DNA of 10,078 nt, taken from positions 1 through 10,078 of the forward strand of contig JAGWUK010000064.1 in NCBI GenBank assembly GCA_028868455.1, written 5' to 3'. Source of the stretch: Burkholderiales bacterium (GTDB lineage Bacteria > Pseudomonadota > Gammaproteobacteria > Burkholderiales > Burkholderiaceae_D). The position numbers were made by a program, and so were the translations under genes. Positions 1-6,014 of the stretch are shown here, one piece after another; positions within the stretch are counted from its first letter, which is position 1, and every line of letters begins with the position of its first letter. Under the pieces are notes generated by a model. That model did no database searches. It had not been told where the DNA came from and saw nothing but the letters and a program-made list of their open reading frames with translations.

Positions 1-1
1 T

Positions 2-1096
2 AGCCTGGCGTTGTGTGTCGTTGCGCTTTCAGCTTTTTATGCATCAACCGCTTCGGCTGAGCGGTTGAAGGACCTCGCTGGGATTCAGGGGGTGCGGCAG
101 AATCAGTTGTTGGGATATGGACTTGTTGTCGGATTGGACGGAAGCGGCGACCAGACAACGCAAACGCCATTTACAGTACAAAGCATTATCAGCATGCTTC
201 AACAAATGGGCGTGTCTATTCCTGTCGGTACAAGTTTGCAGCTAAAGAACGTTGCTGCCGTTATGGTAACCACGTCATTGCCGCCATTTGCGCAACCAGG
301 GCAAACTCTGGATGTGACAGTTTCTTCCATGGGCAATGCCAAGAGTTTGCGTGGCGGAACCTTGTTGATGACACCGCTCAAAGGTGCAGACAGTCAAATT
401 TATGCAATGGCGCAAGGCAACGTGCTGGTTGGTGGTGTCGGCGCGGCGGCCAACGGAAGCAAAGCGCAGGTGAATCATTTGAGTGTTGGGCGCATTTCTT
501 CCGGCGCGACCGTAGAACGTGCTGTGCCAACTGCTCTAGGGCAAGGAAATACCATTCAGTTAGAGTTGAATACGTCTGATTTTTCTACGGCGAGTCGCGT
601 GGTTGATGCCATTAACCGCCGTTTCGGGGCAGAAACGGCGGCCGCTGTTGATGGGCGCGTCATCCAGGTGAAGTCGCCTGCCAGTAGTGATCAACGTGTC
701 GCATTTTTAGGTATGCTGGAGAGCATTGATGTGACACCTGCACAAACCGCTGCAAAAGTGATTCTCAATGCGCGTACGGGCTCGATTGTCATGAATCAGG
801 CTGTTACTTTAGATACTTGTGCTGTGGCGCACGGTAATCTATCGGTAGTGATTAATACTGATAACTCTGTGAGTCAGCCTAATGCCCTTTCGGCTGGACA
901 AACTGCGCCCACCGCGAACTCCACTGTATCGATTACAAAAGACGCGGGTCAGTTAATGATGTTGAAGTCAGGTGTATCGCTGGCAGAAGTTGTCAAGGCA
1001 TTGAATGCGATAGGTGCAACACCTCAGGATTTGCTGGCAATTTTGCAGGCGATCAAGGCGGCCGGCGCCTTGCATGCTGATCTCGAAATCATTTGA
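2..1096 (+). CDS. flgI: Flagellar P-ring protein FlgI, 5'-truncated
   Basis: FlgI forms the P-ring, the periplasmic bushing around the flagellar rod in the peptidoglycan layer; it is exported by the Sec pathway. The reading frame is open to the left edge, so the true start lies outside the window; the TTG at 11 is most likely an internal Leu codon. What remains is the hydrophobic core of a signal peptide ending in Ala-Ser-Ala, a good signal peptidase I site, then a mature protein starting ERLKDLAGIQGVRQNQL. Family hallmarks include LLGYGLVVGLDGSGDQT near the N-terminus, the central ARTGSIVMNQAVTL and CAVAHGNLSV segments, and the C-terminal LNAIGATPQDLLAILQAIK. About 364 codons are present, close to the usual full length, so only a few residues of the signal peptide are missing. 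The stop is followed closely by flgJ, as expected for one operon. Confidence 0.96.
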   Translation, partial: SLALCVVALSAFYASTASAERLKDLAGIQGVRQNQLLGYGLVVGLDGSGDQTTQTPFTVQSIISMLQQMGVSIPVGTSLQLKNVAAVMVTTSLPPFAQPGQTLDVTVSSMGNAKSLRGGTLLMTPLKGADSQIYAMAQGNVLVGGVGAAANGSKAQVNHLSVGRISSGATVERAVPTALGQGNTIQLELNTSDFSTASRVVDAINRRFGAETAAAVDGRVIQVKSPASSDQRVAFLGMLESIDVTPAQTAAKVILNARTGSIVMNQAVTLDTCAVAHGNLSVVINTDNSVSQPNALSAGQTAPTANSTVSITKDAGQLMMLKSGVSLAEVVKALNAIGATPQDLLAILQAIKAAGALHADLEII

Positions 1097-1105
1097 GGAT
1101 ATGTC

Positions 1106-2002
1106 ATGTTAGGCCGCGTGGATATATCAGATAAATTAGCCATAGACACAAAAGGGCTGGATGATCTGAAGCAATCGGCTAAAAATAATTCGCCGGAAGC
1201 ATTGAAAGCTGCTGCCAAACAGTTTGAAGCATTGTTCATGAATATGATGTTGAAATCCATGCGTCAGGCTGGTGGCCAGGACGGGATTTTCGATAGCGAG
1301 CAGAGCCGCATGTACACCTCGATGCTGGACCAGCAATTGTCTCAGAAAATGGCTAACAAAGGTCTGGGGTTGGCGGACGCACTGGTTCGTCAGATGACTA
1401 ATAATTCGGTATCGCAGGCATTGCAAACTGACAATGCTTCGCCATCGGAAACCAGTATTACTCATGCTCTCAATGCGTATTTGGATCATATGAAAGCGGT
1501 ACCGGAATCAGCAAGCAATAGCAAAGTCTCTGGAACTGTTCCTGATCACGTGCGTGCATTTCAGCAAAAATTGGAGGAGCACGCGGAGCAGGCTAGTCGA
1601 GAAACCGGTATTCCAGCAAAATTTATGCTTGGGCAGGCAGCTCTGGAAACGGGCTGGGGACGGAAAGAAATTAAGGCGTTAGACGGCTCGGCGAGCCACA
1701 ATATTTTTGGAATGAAAGCGAATGCCGGCTGGAAAGGCAAAACTGTCAATGCGGTAACGACAGAATACATTAACGGTGTCGCGCACAGAAAAGTAGAAAA
1801 ATTCAAGGCGTATAACTCTTATGCAGACGCATTTAAAGATTACGCCAAATTGATAACAAAAAATCCACGATACGAAAATGTGTTGGCAAATGCGAAAGAT
1901 GCAACCTCATTTGCATATGGTTTGCAAAAGGCGGGATATGCGACAGATCCACAATACGCCAACAAATTAACCAGAATCATTCAACAGTCACTTTCCACCT
2001 GA
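1106..2002 (+). CDS. flgJ: Rod cap protein and peptidoglycan hydrolase FlgJ
   Basis: FlgJ caps the growing rod and cuts peptidoglycan locally so that the rod can cross the cell wall. Two domains are visible in 298 residues: a rod-binding domain at about 25-100 (EALKAAAKQFEALFMNMMLK, then a helix with LDQQLSQKMANKGLGLAD), a polar linker to about 145, and a glucosaminidase/muramidase domain from about 147 to the end. In the latter, AALETGWG carries the probable catalytic Glu181, and a second acidic residue, Glu220 in VTTEYING, lies 39 residues later. This matches the spacing of the essential pair E184/E223 described for Salmonella FlgJ. NIFGMKA and the FKAYNSYADAFKDYA segment are typical of the family. 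The ATG at 1106 is preceded by TGAGGA, which overlaps the flgI stop, so translation is probably coupled. An ATG at 1101 runs into a stop after three codons and is not the start. Confidence 0.96.
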   Translation: MLGRVDISDKLAIDTKGLDDLKQSAKNNSPEALKAAAKQFEALFMNMMLKSMRQAGGQDGIFDSEQSRMYTSMLDQQLSQKMANKGLGLADALVRQMTNNSVSQALQTDNASPSETSITHALNAYLDHMKAVPESASNSKVSGTVPDHVRAFQQKLEEHAEQASRETGIPAKFMLGQAALETGWGRKEIKALDGSASHNIFGMKANAGWKGKTVNAVTTEYINGVAHRKVEKFKAYNSYADAFKDYAKLITKNPRYENVLANAKDATSFAYGLQKAGYATDPQYANKLTRIIQQSLST

Positions 2003-2027
2003 ATTGTCTGTGGGAAAAAGTAGACAT

Positions 2028-2054
2028 TAAAGTTTTCGGGATTTTCACCGAAAA
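2028..2054 (+). promoter_or_regulatory. Sigma-28 (FliA) promoter for flgKL
   Basis: TAAAGTTT at 2028-2035, then an 11-nt spacer, then ACCGAAAA at 2047-2054. The enterobacterial sigma-28 consensus is TAAAGTTT-N11-GCCGATAA, so the -35 box is a perfect match, the spacing is exact and the -10 box matches at 6 of 8 positions. Transcription would begin around 2061, about 45 nt upstream of the flgK start. flgKL commonly has its own late (class 3) promoter inside or downstream of the middle operon, which fits this position. An 8-bp inverted repeat (2032-2039 with 2048-2055) overlaps the promoter and seems a by-product of the two boxes. Confidence 0.8.
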
Positions 2055-2104
2055 CACTATTGATCGCAGTAAGTACGCTGTCTCGCAAACATATAGGTTC
2101 AATC

Positions 2105-4360
2105 ATGGGTTCAAGTGTTCTTGGAATCGGGCAATCAGCTCTTGCCGCTGCTCAGTTGGGGATCACTACCACTGGACACAATATCGCCAATGCGGCAACT
2201 CCCGGCTATAGCAGGCAGGTTTTATTGCAATCGGCTGCTACTCCGCAAAATCTCGGCGGGTCTTTTATCGGACAAGGTGTGTCTGTAACGCAGATCCAGC
2301 GCCAATATAATCAATTTCTCGCTCAACAGGTCAATAGCTCGCAATCCAGCAAGAATCAGGTTGACACGTATTATTCGCAAATTTCTCAGATCAATAATCT
2401 GGTTGCCGATGCGACGGCTGGCGTTACACCTGCCTTGCAGGATTTTTTTAAAGCAGCTCAAAATCTGGCATCGACGCCAAACGGTACTGCTGGTGCTGCT
2501 GCGCGGCAGGCCATGCTTTCTTCCAGCGAGTCGCTTGCCGGAAGATTGAATAGTTTGCAAGGACGTTTGGATGAAATCAGGAGTGATGTCAATGGCCAGA
2601 TTAGAACGACGGTCGATACCATCAATTCCTATGCTACACAGTTAGCGAGCCTGAACGACACAATCGAAAAGGTCTCTGGCGGCGTCAGCTCACCTCCTAA
2701 TGACTTGCTGGATCAGCGTGACCAATTGGTAACGGAACTGAGCAAGCTGACGAAAGTGACCGTGGTTCCGCAGGAATCGAAATACAATGTATTTATTGGT
2801 AACGGGCAGCCGCTGGTTTTAGGAGCGTCAGTAAGTCAGTTGCAAGTTACTCCTTCACCTACGGATAATTCACGTCTCGAAGTGTCTTATGTGTCAAACG
2901 GAAAGACAATCCAGGTCGCGGAAAATGGATTGCCAGGTGGCTCACTTGGCGGTTTGTTTGATTTTCGCGCCAATACGCTGGATGTTGCCCAGAATTCAAT
3001 TGGTCGCGTTGCGATTACGATAGCAGACGAATTTAATTCTCAGCATGCGCTTGGTCAGGACTTGAACGGCCAAGTGGGAGGGCAGTTTTTCAGTGTTGGC
3101 ACACCAGTTTCCTCACCAAGTGCTTTAAATACCGGTACCGCAGCCATTAATGCGAGCATATTTGATGCCGGCGCGTTAACGACCAGCGATTATCGCCTGC
3201 AGTTCGATGGAACTAATTACAAAATCACACGTTTGTCCGATGGCGCAACACAAACGTCGGCGACACTGCCGTTAAAAGTGGATGGCGTTACGTTTGAACT
3301 TGCACCGCCTCCTGCCGCTGCGGCACCGCTTGCGGGCGATGAATTTTTAATCCGGCCAACGGCAAGCGGTGGATCTAGTATCGCCGTAACGATTAAAGAT
3401 CCATCCAAGATCGCTGCGGCATCGTCGTTGACAACATCGATACCTTCGACCAATACCGGTAACGGAAAAATTTCTGTTGGTAATGTTGATTCGCCAGTGG
3501 CAACCGCAAGCACATCGGCGAACGCCAGCATCAGCGCGGCTAGCGTGGACGATTCATACAATGGGACGACTTTATCTGCTCCAGTGTCGCTGACTTTTGC
3601 GTCTCCCGCTAATACCTTGTCAGGTTTCCCCGCTGGTGCAACTGTTTCAGTTAAGGTGGGAGCAGTCACAACCAACTATGCACCGCCAGCGACCGTTCCC
3701 TATACAAATGGTGCGACGATCAGTTTTAGCGGTATCAGTTTTTCGATAAAAGATAGTCCTGCAGCTCCCGCTAATGGCGACACCTTTACCTTATCTAATT
3801 CCCTGCCTGTCGCTGCCTCAAAATTGACTTTTAATGCGGCTGGACCAAATACGTTGACGGGATTCCCGGCTAACGCCAATGTCACGGTGACCAACGCAGG
3901 TGTATCGACAACCTATCCGGCAGGTACAGCGGTGCCTTACACCGCAGGGGCGACGATCAGCTATAGCGGATTTAGTTTTCAAATTAGCGGCACGCCTTCC
4001 GACGGTGATGTATTTAATATTGCGCCAAATACCAGCGGCAGTGGTGATAATCGCAACGCCGTTTTGTTATCTGGCTTGCAGACAAAAAATACTGTGGGAG
4101 GTAATACAACAACGTTCCAGGGAGCGTATGCGCAGTTTGTAAGTCTTGTCGGTAACAAGGCACATGAGTTACAAGTAACCAGCGCTTCTGAGACGACTTT
4201 ACTTGCACAGTCGGTTGCGGCACAACAATCTGAATCTGGCGTTAATCTGGATGAAGAAGCGGCAAATTTATTGCGGTATCAACAGGCTTATCAGGCAGCC
4301 GGAAAGTTAATGCAAATTGCCAGTACGTTGTTTGATGCATTGCTTGCCATTGGTCACTAG
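2105..4360 (+). CDS. flgK: Hook-associated protein 1 FlgK (HAP1)
   Basis: FlgK is the first of the two junction proteins between hook and filament; it is exported through the flagellar type III apparatus and has no signal peptide. I place the start at ATG 2105 rather than TTG 2060 because it gives the canonical N-terminus MGSSVLGIGQSALAAAQLGI, followed by the axial-protein motif GHNIANAATPGYSRQ; a weak AGG lies 7 nt upstream. The protein is 751 aa, longer than the 547-aa Salmonella protein. Coiled-coil D0/D1 segments sit at both ends: about 1-230, and the last 90 residues with NLDEEAANLLRYQQAYQAAGKLMQ. The extra length is in the surface domains: one beta module at about 360-420 (DYRLQFDG to GDEFLIRP) and two tandem copies of another at about 496-573 and 574-642. 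It has its own sigma-28 promoter and is followed by flgL 8 bp later. Confidence 0.96.
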   Translation: MGSSVLGIGQSALAAAQLGITTTGHNIANAATPGYSRQVLLQSAATPQNLGGSFIGQGVSVTQIQRQYNQFLAQQVNSSQSSKNQVDTYYSQISQINNLVADATAGVTPALQDFFKAAQNLASTPNGTAGAAARQAMLSSSESLAGRLNSLQGRLDEIRSDVNGQIRTTVDTINSYATQLASLNDTIEKVSGGVSSPPNDLLDQRDQLVTELSKLTKVTVVPQESKYNVFIGNGQPLVLGASVSQLQVTPSPTDNSRLEVSYVSNGKTIQVAENGLPGGSLGGLFDFRANTLDVAQNSIGRVAITIADEFNSQHALGQDLNGQVGGQFFSVGTPVSSPSALNTGTAAINASIFDAGALTTSDYRLQFDGTNYKITRLSDGATQTSATLPLKVDGVTFELAPPPAAAAPLAGDEFLIRPTASGGSSIAVTIKDPSKIAAASSLTTSIPSTNTGNGKISVGNVDSPVATASTSANASISAASVDDSYNGTTLSAPVSLTFASPANTLSGFPAGATVSVKVGAVTTNYAPPATVPYTNGATISFSGISFSIKDSPAAPANGDTFTLSNSLPVAASKLTFNAAGPNTLTGFPANANVTVTNAGVSTTYPAGTAVPYTAGATISYSGFSFQISGTPSDGDVFNIAPNTSGSGDNRNAVLLSGLQTKNTVGGNTTTFQGAYAQFVSLVGNKAHELQVTSASETTLLAQSVAAQQSESGVNLDEEAANLLRYQQAYQAAGKLMQIASTLFDALLAIGH
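3590..4030 (+). repeat. Tandem duplicated beta module within flgK
   Basis: Two diverged in-frame copies lie back to back: 3590-3823 (78 codons) and 3824-4030 (69 codons, to the end of recognisable similarity). Copy 1 begins LTFASPANTLSGFPAGATVSV and copy 2 begins LTFNAAGPNTLTGFPANANVTV. Later pairs are VPYTNGATISFSGISFSI with VPYTAGATISYSGFSFQI, and PANGDTFTLSNS with PSDGDVFNIAPN. At the DNA level the longest obvious identity is around GCGACGATCAG (3714 region and 3951 region). In FlgK this region corresponds to the variable, solvent-exposed domains, so duplication should alter the outer surface rather than the junction core. Confidence 0.85.
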
Positions 4361-4368
4361 AGGTTTAT

Positions 4369-5592
4369 ATGCGTATCAGCACCAGCACTATTTATGAAAC
4401 TGGCGGTTCCCGCATCAGTGATTTGCAGGTGAGTTTGAATAAAACTCAGCAGCAAATTGCAGCGGGGCGTAAAGTATTGACACCTGCTGATGACCCTATT
4501 GCTTCTGCACGTGCTCTGGTTTTGTCGCAGTCCGATTCAATCAATACGCAATACGCGACCAATCGTCAAAATGCCAGAAATAATCTCAGTGTATCCGAAG
4601 GTGTACTGGGTGATGTGACTACCACGTTGCATAATATTAAGACTCTTGTCGTTAACGCCGGTAATGGTACTTTGTCTGATCTTGACAGGGGCTATATTGC
4701 GACGGAATTGCAGGGAAATCTGGACCACTTGCTTGGCTTGGCAAACTCAACAGATGGAACTGGAAATTACTTGTTTTCGGGTTTTTCCACGACAACTGCA
4801 CCTTATACAAAGACCGCAGGCGGCGCTTCTTATAATGGCGATCAGGGACAGCGATACTTGCAGGTTGATACCTCGCGCCAATTGCCCTTGAGCCAACCAG
4901 GAAATTTGATTTTTGGAAATATCCGGACATCTAACGGGCAATTTAATACGGTCGCCAATCCGTCTAACGTCGGTGCGGCAGTAGCGACGGCAGCAATCAA
5001 TGTACCGACCTCGGCTAATTTGACTGGTGACAATTACGAAGTTGCCTTTGATAATTTAGGATCGTCGTTTACCGTCACAAATAAGACAACTGGCGCAACA
5101 GTTGTCCCTTTAACGGCATTTACCAGTCCGCAGACAGTTACTTTTGACGGTATTGATTTGACAGTGACAAATCCGGCGCCACCGGCTGCTGCGGTTGGCC
5201 CTGGCGATAAATTCTCCGTACAGCCTGGCAATCAGAATATTTTTGAAACACTGACTGATCTGGTGAATATTCTGAACACGCCAGCAACGACTGATGCTGC
5301 GAAAAAGGATTTGACAGCCGGATTGGCGCAGGCGAACGGTAATGTTGATTTGTCGTTGAGTAATGTGCTGACCGCCAGAGCCACTCTGGGAACAAGTCTG
5401 GCCGAGATGGATACGCTTGATAATGAAGGTGACAGCAAGGGCGTGGCTTACAAGCAGTCTTTGTCTGATTTGCTGGATCTTGATTATGCAAAGGCAATCA
5501 CTGACCTTAATCAGCAGCAAACAACGTTGCAAGCCGCACAGCAGTCTTTTGTAAAAACGTCGTCGCTGTCGTTGTTTGACTATATTCGTTAA
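4369..5592 (+). CDS. flgL: Hook-associated protein 3 FlgL (HAP3)
   Basis: FlgL is the second hook-filament junction protein and sits between FlgK and the flagellin filament. The 407-residue product starts MRISTSTIYETGGSRISDLQ, followed by the flagellin-like N-terminal helix with QQQIAAGRKVLTPADDPIASA; the C-terminal helix LNQQQTTLQAAQQSFVKTSSLSLFDYIR closes the D0/D1 core. GTGNYLFSGFSTTTAPY at about 135 is typical of FlgL. A beta module at about 215-290 (GDNYEVAFDNLGSSFTVTN to GDKFSVQPGNQN) resembles the DYRLQFDG-GDEFLIRP module of the FlgK next door. The start is set by AGAGG overlapping the flgK stop, 5 nt before ATG. It is somewhat longer than the 317-aa Salmonella protein because of this surface module. 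It ends 18 bp from a convergent gene; no convincing terminator lies between them. Confidence 0.96.
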   Translation: MRISTSTIYETGGSRISDLQVSLNKTQQQIAAGRKVLTPADDPIASARALVLSQSDSINTQYATNRQNARNNLSVSEGVLGDVTTTLHNIKTLVVNAGNGTLSDLDRGYIATELQGNLDHLLGLANSTDGTGNYLFSGFSTTTAPYTKTAGGASYNGDQGQRYLQVDTSRQLPLSQPGNLIFGNIRTSNGQFNTVANPSNVGAAVATAAINVPTSANLTGDNYEVAFDNLGSSFTVTNKTTGATVVPLTAFTSPQTVTFDGIDLTVTNPAPPAAAVGPGDKFSVQPGNQNIFETLTDLVNILNTPATTDAAKKDLTAGLAQANGNVDLSLSNVLTARATLGTSLAEMDTLDNEGDSKGVAYKQSLSDLLDLDYAKAITDLNQQQTTLQAAQQSFVKTSSLSLFDYIR

Positions 5593-5610
5593 ACCAATGT
5601 TGTGACTGGT

Positions 5611-5877
5611 TCAGATACGTTCCATTTCTTCTGAGTCCAGCGCAATCACATGCGTTTGCATATTGCCGCGCTCATCATGCCATTCACGAACGACACATGG
5701 ATGGCCGTCTTCATCAAGATCGATAACTTTAAAAAATTGTCCGATCATTGATTCAATCAAAATTCTTTCGTCGACAGGAAATGCTGAGATAAAGTCTTCG
5801 CTGAGCGTGATGACACGAACAATATCGCCAACTTGAACAGTTTGATTTTTACAGTCTACTGGTTGCGAATTAGGCAT
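5611..5877 (-). CDS. Small acidic hypothetical protein (88 aa)
   Basis: I cannot assign a function. The 88-residue product reads as a compact, soluble, acidic protein without signal peptide or membrane segment. From about residue 15 it shows VQVGDIVRVITL, then an acidic helix-like stretch with FPVDERILIESMIGQFFKV, then IDLDEDGHPCVVREWHDE and a C-terminal HVIALDSEEMERI. The order VGDxVRV, SMIG, IDxDGxxxV, H-ALxxxEME recalls a family of short uncharacterised proteobacterial proteins I know only from memory. The opening suggests an SH3-like or KOW-like small beta barrel, which is inference. The ATG at 5877 is the only usable start: an in-frame TGA lies 12 nt upstream. No clear Shine-Dalgarno sequence is seen. 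It converges with flgL across 18 bp and lies downstream of the transporter terminator, so it is probably its own transcription unit. Confidence 0.7.
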   Translation of the reverse strand: MPNSQPVDCKNQTVQVGDIVRVITLSEDFISAFPVDERILIESMIGQFFKVIDLDEDGHPCVVREWHDERGNMQTHVIALDSEEMERI

Positions 5878-5963
5878 GGAAAATACAATTCAATGAGTAA
5901 GAATGCGCAGTATTGTACTGCCAATGCTTGCCGGGTAACATCGCTCGATTTAATTCGGAACAA

Positions 5964-5998
5964 AAAAGGCTTGAGCGGATTTCTCGTTCAAGCCTTTT
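5964..5998 (-). terminator. Rho-independent terminator of the OPT gene
   Basis: A 13-bp stem (5964-5976 pairing with 5986-5998, with one G-T pair) encloses a 9-nt loop. The core of the stem is GGCTTGA/TCAAGCC flanked by A/T pairs. Read on the minus strand, the stem is followed by a run of six T (complement of 5962-5967), the classical intrinsic terminator layout, and it lies 16 bp past the transporter stop codon. The A/T-flanked stem could also stop plus-strand transcription, but there the T run is only four long. Confidence 0.85.
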
Positions 5999-6014
5999 AT
6001 TTGTTCGCTACGAA

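Noticed and set aside
11..13. TTG at 11 as the flgI start codon
   Set aside because: The frame is open to the window edge and the codon lies within the hydrophobic core of the signal peptide, with no positively charged N-region, so the true start must be upstream.
2032..2055. GTTTTCGG/CCGAAAAC hairpin between flgJ and flgK, considered as a terminator
   Set aside because: There is no T run after it, and its arms coincide with the two boxes of the sigma-28 promoter, which explains the symmetry better.
2060..2104. TTG 2060 as the flgK start
   Set aside because: It would add 15 residues before the canonical FlgK N-terminus and sits at the predicted transcription start of the sigma-28 promoter.
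5592..5611. AACCA/TGGTT inverted repeat just after flgL, considered as a terminator
   Set aside because: The stem is only 5 bp, with no T run on either strand, so it does not support a terminator call.
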